DNA of 64,000 nucleotides from Desulfobulbaceae bacterium UBA2273. Lineage in GTDB: Bacteria; Desulfobacterota; Desulfobulbia; Desulfobulbales; Desulfurivibrionaceae. A model generated the notes under the pieces. The model worked only from the letters and a program-made list of their open reading frames with translations, searched no databases and had not been told where the DNA came from. Within the stretch, counting starts at the first letter, position 1, and every line of letters begins with the position of its first letter. The stretch spans positions 1-64,000 of the forward strand of contig DDWZ01000006.1 in the NCBI GenBank assembly GCA_002347095.1. Reading direction: 5' to 3'. Positions 1 to 6,447 of this stretch are shown here, piece by piece. The position numbers and the translations under genes are program-made.

Positions 1-1
1 A

Positions 2-124
2 CTATTTATTGGCCAAGTCAATAAACTCGACAATCAGGCCCTCTTTATTGATGACCATGTAGCCAACCGGCAGGTTGTTTGTGATAATTTGGAAAAGTTT
101 TGCCTGATTCAATGTGTCCGGCAT
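2..124 (-). pseudogene. Short PAS-domain-like ORF, probably truncated
   Basis: A 40-residue reading frame begins at ATG 124 behind a good AGGTGAG ribosome site. It reads like the first helix and strands of a PAS sensor domain: 'NNLPVGYMVINKEG' followed by 'LIVEF'. Full-length PAS proteins usually continue with an N-D-A motif and a long domain. Here the frame runs into TAG at positions 4-2, almost at the window edge. The good start and conserved beginning argue that it was once the start of a sensor or regulator. Whether the rest lies beyond the window in another frame cannot be seen. It could also be a genuine micro-protein. Confidence 0.4.
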
Positions 125-199
125 GATGGCTCACCTGATATGTTTGGGCTGCCCGGGGTCATGGCCTTTTCTGGAGCTTGGCGATGGGACGTCATGCAA

Positions 200-1513
200 T
201 CAGAAGAAATAACGAGCCCTCAGCTCCAGTTTGTTGCTGTTTTGCTTTTCGCCGTACTCGCTCGATTCGGCGCCGCTGAGCCAGGAAAAGCGCAGGCGCG
301 TTTCCCAGTTGGTAAATCCGGTATAGACAATTTCCGGGCTGATGGAGCGGCTCTGGTCGTCGAGGTTGACGATGACGGTTATTCCGGGGCTGAAGTAGAG
401 AATGTCATAGGGCTCCTTTTGGGTGAGGCGCACATAGAGGTAGTTGCGCCCGTTTTGCGCTCTGTCGTATCCGGACTCGGAGGCGACCTCCGCCCGCTGG
501 AGCAGGGCGTCGTTTCCCGTTGCCTGAAACTGGCTGTAGCCGTCGGCAACGAGCTGGAAAAAGCGATCCGTTTCCTGCTCGGTGTAGCCGTCGTCGTTGT
601 GATAGAACTCGACAATGGCGGTGAGGTCGGTTTCCGTCAGATAGCGGGCGCCGAGGAGATAACTGGTGTCGCTGGTTTCCCGTTGGACAAGGGTATCCCC
701 GCTGAGCACCTTGTACCGCTGTTTGGGGATATGGGCCAGTTCGCCGTGCACCTCGAGGTTGGCGGCCAGGTTTTTGGAAAAATCCACGCCATAGCGGGTG
801 GTCCGGCTGTTGCCGCCGTACCAGAGCAGATCGATGTCCGTATCCTTGTACAGCAGGTAGAGCTTGGCCGCCAGGTTCACATTCTCCCGTTCGCCGAAAT
901 CCTCGTTCACTCCTTGCCAGACCGGCAGGGCCACACCGGTAAGGGCCACGGTCTGCAACTCTCCGCCGTAGCTTTTGATCAGATCAAAGCCCGCCCCGAG
1001 ATACCCTTCCATGGCCTCTTCCGGGTTATTGGGGTCCTTGGCCCGGTCGATGAAGCCCACGGGATTCCAGGCGTATCCCTTGCCCCATTTGAAAACCTTT
1101 TTGCCCAGATCGAGGGTGAGGTTCGGGGTCGCCTTGATGCTGGCATACCCTTCAAAAATATCCGCCCGGTCGTGCCAGGCAAGATCGTCCTGCGTGCCGG
1201 TTGCCTGCAGAACCCATTTGAAGGTTGTCATCCCCCGGCTCACGCTGCCGTCAAGCTGGAGGGTTGAGCTCAGGCTCTCCAGGGAGGAACGCGGGTTTTT
1301 GTACAAATTGAGGGCGGAGAAGGCTCCGTCCTGGTTGATATCGCTCCGGTCCCATTTGGCCTCCACATACCCTCCCCACACCCGGTCTTTTTTTTCGAAC
1401 TCCTCCAGGTCGAAGCCGTATTCCTCTTCCGCCCCGGCCAAGGCGGGGAAGGTGGCAAGCGAGAGGAGTCCGAGCAGGGCGGCAAGGGTTTGCCGGTGGG
1501 GCGCTATTTTCAT
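200..1513 (-). CDS. Outer-membrane beta-barrel protein
   Basis: 437 residues with a signal peptide ending near 'FPALAGAEE', then alternating amphipathic strands rich in aromatic and charged residues, ending in a terminal Phe ('LRARYFF'). That is the signature of a BAM-inserted barrel. It resembles DUF1302-like porins at pattern level only; no substrate can be read. The ATG overlaps the stop of the upstream LolA-like gene by four bases, so translation is probably coupled. It is the last gene of a six-gene minus-strand operon that also encodes an ABC ATPase, permease and periplasmic carrier. By position it is likely the outer-membrane end of that pathway; this role is inference. Confidence 0.7.
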   Translation of the reverse strand: MKIAPHRQTLAALLGLLSLATFPALAGAEEEYGFDLEEFEKKDRVWGGYVEAKWDRSDINQDGAFSALNLYKNPRSSLESLSSTLQLDGSVSRGMTTFKWVLQATGTQDDLAWHDRADIFEGYASIKATPNLTLDLGKKVFKWGKGYAWNPVGFIDRAKDPNNPEEAMEGYLGAGFDLIKSYGGELQTVALTGVALPVWQGVNEDFGERENVNLAAKLYLLYKDTDIDLLWYGGNSRTTRYGVDFSKNLAANLEVHGELAHIPKQRYKVLSGDTLVQRETSDTSYLLGARYLTETDLTAIVEFYHNDDGYTEQETDRFFQLVADGYSQFQATGNDALLQRAEVASESGYDRAQNGRNYLYVRLTQKEPYDILYFSPGITVIVNLDDQSRSISPEIVYTGFTNWETRLRFSWLSGAESSEYGEKQNSNKLELRARYFF

Positions 1514-2241
1514 CGCAGCTCAACTACCCGGGGCAGGTAGTTGAGGGTGAAGATCTCGTCGGCCATCTCTTTTTTCTGGATCTTGGCATAGATCATCACC
1601 GACTTGTACCCCTTGTACAGGGGGCTGTCGGTTTCAAGCACCGAGGGGCGGACGATGCCGCCGCCGAAGTCCTTGATCTCCTTGTAATAAAGGGTCTTGA
1701 TGAGCATGCCGCTGGCGGCGTAGCATTCGATCCTGGTCGGCACCAGGGCTTTTTTGTCCACCGTCATCTTTATGCGGTCGTAGGCCACGGTGGCGCTTTT
1801 CGCCTTGAGATCGATGAGGTAGGCGCCGCCTGCCTCTTCCATCTTGGTCGGCGCATATTCGGTGCTGTAGTCGAGGCGGAGGATGTCGGAGTTGTTGAAG
1901 ACCCCGCCCACCACCGATTGCAGGCTGGTGATGCGGATGGGCTTGCCAACATTGGGGATGTAGAGCCACATGTTGTCGTCGAGGCGCAGGGTGGCGCGGC
2001 CCTTTTCACTGGCCGGGGCGAGGAAAAGGGCCACCATCTTGTCGCGGCCCTTGCGGACGCTATAGAGGACGAACTCCTTCTTGCTGCCGTCCGGCTCAAT
2101 GTTGATGAGCTTGCGGTATGTCTCCGAGGATTCGGGTTCAAGATTGCGGTCCACCCTGGCAAGCACCTCGTCGGCGGTCAGGGCGAGGGCCGGGCTGGCG
2201 GCAAAGAACAGGGCAACAAGGGCTGCGACGATGCGGGACAT
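1510..2241 (-). CDS. LolA-like outer membrane lipoprotein-sorting protein
   Basis: 243 residues with a clear signal peptide (cleavage after 'SPALA'). The body matches the COG2834 type of LolA-like periplasmic carrier: 'RVDRNLEPESSETYRKL', 'ATLRLDDNMWLYIPNVGKP' and a central 'SDILRLDYSTEY' segment are typical. These proteins form a half-barrel that shields a lipid or lipidated protein during crossing of the periplasm. It lies 13 bases after the NifX-like gene and overlaps the barrel gene by four bases. It is not the housekeeping lolA, which is normally a stand-alone gene of about 200 residues. The cargo is unknown. Confidence 0.8.
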   Translation of the reverse strand: MSRIVAALVALFFAASPALALTADEVLARVDRNLEPESSETYRKLINIEPDGSKKEFVLYSVRKGRDKMVALFLAPASEKGRATLRLDDNMWLYIPNVGKPIRITSLQSVVGGVFNNSDILRLDYSTEYAPTKMEEAGGAYLIDLKAKSATVAYDRIKMTVDKKALVPTRIECYAASGMLIKTLYYKEIKDFGGGIVRPSVLETDSPLYKGYKSVMIYAKIQKKEMADEIFTLNYLPRVVELR

Positions 2242-2254
2242 GGCTTTCTTCCTC

Positions 2255-2641
2255 CTATTTTGCCTTTACCGCCTCGACGGCAGGGCCGGTAGCGGTTCGA
2301 TGGGTCATGCCCTTGTTTTTCATGGCATTGGTCATGTTGGCCCCAAACTCCCCGGCGATCACGGTTTTGATCCCCTTGGCCGCGAGAAAGTCAACCACCT
2401 GGGGGCCGGCGCCGCCGGCGCCTTGCCGATAGGGGTTGGCCAGGGCCTCGGCCAATTGACCCTTGTCGTCGAAAAGGAGGAAATAGGGGGCCCGGGCCGC
2501 CAGCTTGCTGATTTGGGCCGTTGGGGCAGACCCCTCGGCGGCCACGGCAATGACGGCCTTGCCGGCCGCCGCCAGGGCACCGGAGGCGGCAAAAAGCGAG
2601 AGAGCAACAACAAGCAGCGGGATGAGCATCTTTCTGGTCAT
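2255..2641 (-). CDS. Exported NifX/NifB-type (DIMCo) domain protein
   Basis: 128 residues. Residues 1-25 form a signal peptide ending 'SGALAAAG'. The rest is a small dinitrogenase iron-molybdenum cofactor domain: 'KAVIAVAAEGSAPTAQIS', 'RAPYFLLFDD', a 'NPYRQGAGGAGPQ' loop and 'GIKTVIAGEFGANMTNAM' are recognisable. Members of this fold are normally cytoplasmic and bind iron-sulfur or molybdenum-type clusters. The predicted export is unusual. There is no cysteine in the mature part, so cluster binding by Cys is not supported. It sits between the permease (41 bases) and the LolA-like gene (13 bases) in the envelope operon. Good ribosome site AAGGAGGA. Confidence 0.75.
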   Translation of the reverse strand: MTRKMLIPLLVVALSLFAASGALAAAGKAVIAVAAEGSAPTAQISKLAARAPYFLLFDDKGQLAEALANPYRQGAGGAGPQVVDFLAAKGIKTVIAGEFGANMTNAMKNKGMTHRTATGPAVEAVKAK

Positions 2642-2682
2642 GGTGGTTCCTCCTTGGTTGGGGTGAACAATCTTCCTTCTTC

Positions 2683-3921
2683 CTATAAATGTCTAAGCGC
2701 TTTGATCGGATCCATGCGCGAGGCCTTGAAGGCGGGTTGCAGGCTGGCCAGCACCGCGCCGGCGATGACGATGAGCGAGATCATCAGAAGCTCCTTGGGA
2801 TCGACCGTGGCCTGAAGGATCAACCCCTTCTGGCGGCCGAAGTCGTAGGAGATATGGGAGATATTGAGCACCCAGACCAGCGCTGTTCCCAGAACCCCGC
2901 CGCTGATCGCCCCCGCCACTCCCAGGCTGAAGCCTTCCAGCAGAAAAAGGCCCAGCACCTTGCCCGGCAGGGTGCCGATGGCCGCCATGGTGCCGATCTC
3001 GCGGATCCGCTCGTAGACCGCCATAATCATTACATTCATGATGCTGACGAGCACTATGGCGATGAGCATCAGCTTGATGAAGAAGGTCATCACGTCGATC
3101 ATTTTTGCGATGTTGAAAAAGGGCGAGAGCTTCTCCCAGGTGTGCAGCTCGAAGATCGGCTTCTGCATCTGGTTGAGTTCCTTGGCAAGGAGGGTGTCGA
3201 GCCGGGCGCTCACTGCGTCAAGCTGGTCGAACCCCTTGAGGCGGATAGCCACCTCGCTCACCTCGCGGCCTTCCAGCCTTAGGATCTCGGCGGCGTCCTC
3301 GCTGTGGAGATAGCCGTCCCGGCCGCCGGGTCCGGTGGCGCTCTCCAGGATCGCGCTCACCACCATGGGCTTGCCGTTTACCGAGCCATCTTTGTTGGTG
3401 GCCACGATCACCACTGTGTCGCCCACCTTGACCTTCATCCCCTTGGCCAAAAGCTCCGGCAGCCAGAGCTTGCCGCGCACAAGGGTCTTGTCCCCTTCCA
3501 GCACCCGGCCCGCCAGAAGCGGCACCGTGGCAAGCTCCCGCTCGGGCTCCACTCCGTTCAAGCGGATGTTGGTGGTTTCGGTGAAGGTGCTGAACATGGC
3601 CCCGAACTTGATCCGGGGCGAGTAGGCCGCGATCTCCGGCTGGGCGTCGAGGACCTTTTCGAGGCGGGCTATGGCCCCACCCATGAGGTTGAGATTGAGG
3701 GGCAGGTTATCGATGGAGGCCACATAGCCCTTGCGGTGGACCTGGAGATGGCCCAGCATGGCGTCGGTGTTCTGGGCGATCATCATTGCCTTGAAGGAGC
3801 CGGTCACCGCCACGAAGACCAGGACAAAGATCACGCCGATGGCGATGAGGGAGGCGGTGAGCAGGGTGCGACGCTTGTAGCGTAGCAGGTTGCGGACAGC
3901 GATCTTCACGAGGCTACCCAT
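2683..3921 (-). CDS. ABC transporter permease, FtsX/MacB-LolCE type
   Basis: 412 residues with MacB/LolC architecture: one N-terminal transmembrane helix (about 20-40), a large periplasmic domain (45-270), then three C-terminal helices beginning near 'MTFFIKLMLIAIVLVSIMN'. The FtsX domain includes 'MAVYERIREIGTMAAIGT', the usual coupling loop toward the ATPase. Such permeases do not translocate through a channel; they use ATP hydrolysis to move periplasmic substrates or lipoproteins. The gene starts inside the end of the ATPase gene (8-base overlap). A single permease suggests a homodimer, unlike the LolC/LolE heterodimer. Confidence 0.88.
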   Translation of the reverse strand: MGSLVKIAVRNLLRYKRRTLLTASLIAIGVIFVLVFVAVTGSFKAMMIAQNTDAMLGHLQVHRKGYVASIDNLPLNLNLMGGAIARLEKVLDAQPEIAAYSPRIKFGAMFSTFTETTNIRLNGVEPERELATVPLLAGRVLEGDKTLVRGKLWLPELLAKGMKVKVGDTVVIVATNKDGSVNGKPMVVSAILESATGPGGRDGYLHSEDAAEILRLEGREVSEVAIRLKGFDQLDAVSARLDTLLAKELNQMQKPIFELHTWEKLSPFFNIAKMIDVMTFFIKLMLIAIVLVSIMNVMIMAVYERIREIGTMAAIGTLPGKVLGLFLLEGFSLGVAGAISGGVLGTALVWVLNISHISYDFGRQKGLILQATVDPKELLMISLIVIAGAVLASLQPAFKASRMDPIKALRHL

Positions 3922-4615
3922 GGTTTTGTCCTCCCTTGCCGTGGTTCATCAGCTTGCCGTCTTCCAGGGTATAGATTGTCTCCGCCTCGCCCACCACCTT
4001 GGGGTCGTGGGTGGAGAAGATGAAGGTGGTGCCGGATTCGTCCCGCATCGTCTTCATCAGTTCGATGACCTTGTAGGCGGTCTGATGGTCCAGATTGGCG
4101 GTGGGCTCGTCGGCCAGCACCAGCTTGGGGTTGGTGATGAGCGCCCTTGCCACGGCCACCCGCTGCTTCTGGCCGCCGGAGATCTGGTCGGGGTACTGTT
4201 TTTGCTGTTTCTCCATGCCCACCGCTTTGAGCAGCGTCATGACCCGGTCGCGCCGTTCGGAGGCCGGGGTTTCCAGCACCATGAGCAGGGGGTATTCGAT
4301 GTTTTCGTAGACGGAAAGCACCGGCAGCAGGTTGAAGTCCTGGAAGATGAAGCCGAGGGTCTCGCCCCGGAAGCGGGCCCCTTCCCTGCGGTCGAGGCTT
4401 GCCACCTCGGTGCCGGCCACGCTGAGACTGCCGCTGGTCGGTTTATCCAGGCAGCCGATCATGTTGAGCAGCGTCGATTTGCCGCTGCCCGATGGTCCGA
4501 CAAAGGAGACAAAGGCGCCGGGCTCGATGGTGAAATCCACCCCCCGGATCGCCTCCACCCGTACCTCACCGATGATGTAGGTTTTTTCAAGTCCTGTCGC
4601 AGTCACGAGCGCCAT
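3914..4615 (-). CDS. ABC transporter ATP-binding protein, LolD/MacB type
   Basis: 233 residues, the normal length for LolD-type ATPases. Walker A GPSGSGKST is at 40-48, the signature is ISGGQ (145-149, usually LSGGQ), and Walker B 'LVLADE' is followed by 'PTANLD'. The Q-loop 'FIFQDFNLLPVLSVYENIEYPL' is characteristic of the MacB/LolD branch. It should power the adjacent FtsX-type permease on the cytoplasmic face. The gene follows the small exported DUF1104-like gene by 35 bases and overlaps the permease by eight. Subfamily is confident; substrate is not. Confidence 0.92.
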   Translation of the reverse strand: MALVTATGLEKTYIIGEVRVEAIRGVDFTIEPGAFVSFVGPSGSGKSTLLNMIGCLDKPTSGSLSVAGTEVASLDRREGARFRGETLGFIFQDFNLLPVLSVYENIEYPLLMVLETPASERRDRVMTLLKAVGMEKQQKQYPDQISGGQKQRVAVARALITNPKLVLADEPTANLDHQTAYKVIELMKTMRDESGTTFIFSTHDPKVVGEAETIYTLEDGKLMNHGKGGQNHG

Positions 4616-4650
4616 GGTTTTGCCTCCAAAGGTGTTGCCAAGGTTTGGGT

Positions 4651-5031
4651 TTATCGCCGTCCGCCACCCATGGAGCCCCGGTTCATGCCGGAACCGCCTG
4701 AGCCCATGCCTCCGCCGGAGCTCATACCGCCGCCGGAGCTGCCCATGCCTTGCCTCTGGCCGTTTTTCTGGCCAGATCCGTCACGGGGGGCATTTCCGGG
4801 CTGGCCCACGGCCTTTTGCCGTTCTTCCGGGCTCATCTTCTGGACCCGGTTTTGCCATTCGTTTTGGAAGGCGTTGCGCTCTTCCACCGTGGACTGCTGC
4901 ATGGAGCCGCGCCTGGCGGCCAGTTCTTCGTTGGTCATGGCGCTGTAGTCGGTGGCGGCCCAGGCCATGGTGGCGGTGAGCAGGGAGCCTGCCAGGATGG
5001 CGCTGATCCGGAGCATTGTGCGTGTCTTCAT
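4651..5031 (-). CDS. Small exported DUF1104-like protein with Gly/Met-rich tail
   Basis: 126 residues with a signal peptide ending 'MAWAATDYS'. Residues 28-75 resemble DUF1104: 'YSAMTNEELAARRG', then 'EERNAFQNEWQNRVQKMSPEE'. This is followed by a low-complexity tail of Gly, Ser, Met and Asn ending RR. It is the first gene of the envelope operon and has an AAGGAGA ribosome site. The helical part recalls Spy-like periplasmic proteins but lacks enough similarity for that name. It may be a periplasmic accessory or sensor for the ABC system; no direct functional evidence is visible. Confidence 0.65.
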   Translation of the reverse strand: MKTRTMLRISAILAGSLLTATMAWAATDYSAMTNEELAARRGSMQQSTVEERNAFQNEWQNRVQKMSPEERQKAVGQPGNAPRDGSGQKNGQRQGMGSSGGGMSSGGGMGSGGSGMNRGSMGGGRR

Positions 5032-5101
5032 GGGGGTGGTTCTCCTTGTGATGAAATATTATGTATTATGGAAAAACGGGTTCGCAAAACTCTGTGCGGC
5101 C

Positions 5102-5129
5102 AGTATATCACAAATCATGCCACAACCAA
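5102..5129 (-). promoter_or_regulatory. Candidate sigma-70 promoter of the envelope operon
   Basis: On the minus strand TTGGTT and TATACT are separated by 16 bases, about 70 bases upstream of the DUF1104-like start codon. The -10 is strong and the -35 moderate. No other obvious promoter precedes the six genes. Confidence 0.4.
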
Positions 5130-5293
5130 TAGACGGCGCTTCATTCTCCTGATTTACCGCGGATAATCCCTGATCGAATTGGTGATGATTTTTTTTGGCC
5201 AAGGGAAAGTCTGGGTAATTTGTATCCAGCTCCCGGGCGGGAACCGAGTAGTTTTTGCCCAGCGTGGTGTTTTGTCGCGGAATTACGGCCAGG

Positions 5294-5307
5294 GTTTCAC
5301 GTGAAAC
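5294..5307. promoter_or_regulatory. parS-like ParB-binding palindrome
   Basis: GTTTCACGTGAAAC is a perfect 14-base palindrome equal to the core of the bacterial parS consensus (tGTTTCACGTGAAACa); only the two outermost bases differ. It lies in the 440-base gap between the envelope operon and the glycosyltransferase, not inside a plausible gene. ParA/ParB genes are not in the window. Confidence 0.7.
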
Positions 5308-5405
5308 GCGCGGGAAATCAACAGCGGGCACGCGGGTGGAGCCATTGGGGAAAAACGGAGAAATCCCGCCCCCGATAAGGGATTGCGGGGCGTACCGGGA
5401 TAAAT

Positions 5406-5455
5406 CAACAGGTTTTCAACAGCCAATCAACAATTCGCCAACAGGGTTTCAACAG
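5406..5455. repeat. Two 17-base CAACAG-type direct repeats
   Basis: CAACAGGTTTTCAACAG (5406-5422) and CAACAGGGTTTCAACAG (5439-5455) differ at one base and are offset by 33 bases, with a further TCAACA between them. The TTTTCAACA core is a 7/9 match to the DnaA box TTATCCACA. They lie 100 bases from the parS-like site. They could be protein-binding iterons or chance; no gene fits this stretch. Confidence 0.45.
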
Positions 5456-5471
5456 GGGGTTTGTCCGTGAA

Positions 5472-6329
5472 TCACGCGGGCATCTGCGCGGGGCGCAGCC
5501 ATTTTTTCAAGAGCAGACGGGTGCAGTCGCCCACCAGGCGCGGGATATTTTCGGCAACGGGAATGGCCGGCGCGGGGGAGGATGCGGCCCCGGTTTGGAG
5601 CGCCACACCCTCGGCCAGGTAGTGGAGATGCCAGCCCGCCTGGTGTGCGCGCAGGCAATAATCGGCATCGGCGTAGTGGGCGGCAAAGCCCTCGTCCAGC
5701 AGACCGATCTCCTCCACCACCTCCCGCCGTATCACCAGACAGGTGTCCAGGAGCCACTCCGGTTCGAAGGAGCGCAGATGGTCCTGTTCCAGAAGAAGGT
5801 GCTGCTTGAGGATCAGCGGGGCGGCCGGGAGCAACCTCCCCAGGGAGGTGTGCAGGCAGAGAAGCGCGGCCAGGGTCGGGGCGGAGCGCGCCGAGGGGAG
5901 GACCATGCCTTTGGGGTCAACGATCCGGGGCGCGGCCAACCCCGCTTCGGGGTTTTCATCGAGAAAACGGACCAGACCGGCCAGACAGCCGGGCTGCGGG
6001 CGGAGATTTTCGTCCCAGAAGGAGAGATAGCGGGCCGCGGCCAACCGGCAGGCATGGTTGCGTGCCTTGGCCGGGTGATCGCCCCCGCTGTTTTCCAGAA
6101 TGACGATCTCCGGGAAAGCCCGTTCCAGCCGGGTGAGGGCCGGATGCTCGGGCTGATCGGCCACCACGATGATCTCCAGGGCCACCTGGTCGGCCTGGGG
6201 CAGAAGCGCGTCCAGAAAGGGGGACAGCCCTTCGGGCTGAGCCGGGTTGTGGATCAGGCAGATCGCCAAGTCGGGTTCGATGTCTTCCATAGAGTATTGA
6301 TGGACTCGTAAAAAATCTCGTCTTGGCAT
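5472..6329 (-). CDS. Glycosyltransferase family 2 protein
   Basis: 285 residues. The N-terminal half has the GT-A nucleotide-sugar fold seen in rhamnosyl/galactofuranosyl-type GT2 enzymes: 'IIVVADQPEHPALTRLE', 'NSGGDHPAKARNHACRLA', then 'YLSFWDENLRPQPGC', where a DxD-like acidic pair replaces the usual D-D-D. 'IGLLDEGFAAHYADADYCLRA' is the typical acceptor-side ED motif. It probably adds a sugar to a surface glycan or lipid; the acceptor is unknown. A downstream start at Met14 (6290) is equally possible because neither start has a clear ribosome site. It stands alone between the parS-like region and a hairpin element. Confidence 0.82.
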   Translation of the reverse strand: MPRRDFLRVHQYSMEDIEPDLAICLIHNPAQPEGLSPFLDALLPQADQVALEIIVVADQPEHPALTRLERAFPEIVILENSGGDHPAKARNHACRLAAARYLSFWDENLRPQPGCLAGLVRFLDENPEAGLAAPRIVDPKGMVLPSARSAPTLAALLCLHTSLGRLLPAAPLILKQHLLLEQDHLRSFEPEWLLDTCLVIRREVVEEIGLLDEGFAAHYADADYCLRAHQAGWHLHYLAEGVALQTGAASSPAPAIPVAENIPRLVGDCTRLLLKKWLRPAQMPA

Positions 6330-6338
6330 GTTGGCATG

Positions 6339-6447
6339 GCGGTAAATTCAGCAGTGCCACAGATGCTAGGAAGAGGCCTGCGAAGTGTGCTCTTTGCACA
6401 TGAGCAGGCCGATGACAACGCAGATGCGGTGCTGCTGAATTTACCGC
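6339..6447 (+). ncRNA. Structured hairpin element, copy 1 (candidate RNA)
   Basis: Outer arms GGTAAATTCAGCAG (6341-6354) and CTGCTGAATTTACC (6432-6445) are perfect inverted repeats. Inside, CAGATGC and GCAGATG pair around tandem G-A mismatches. A central hairpin (GGCCTGC / GCAGGCC) holds a GAA/GA internal loop and a GTGTGC/GCACAT tip. Unpaired GATGACA follows. The same core recurs at 26473-26616 with a different but self-complementary outer stem. The G-A motifs favour the plus strand as the transcript. Its right arm supplies the TAA stop of the RACo-like gene on the other strand. No named family was recognised. Confidence 0.6.

Noticed and set aside
5059-5331. 90-codon minus-strand frame across the parS-like site
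   Set aside because: It translates the palindrome as R-V-S-R-E-T and has no family features; the promoter and parS explain the region better.
6339-6447. Integron attC site
   Set aside because: Outer ends lack the RYYYAAC and GTTRRRY core sites, and no integrase is present.
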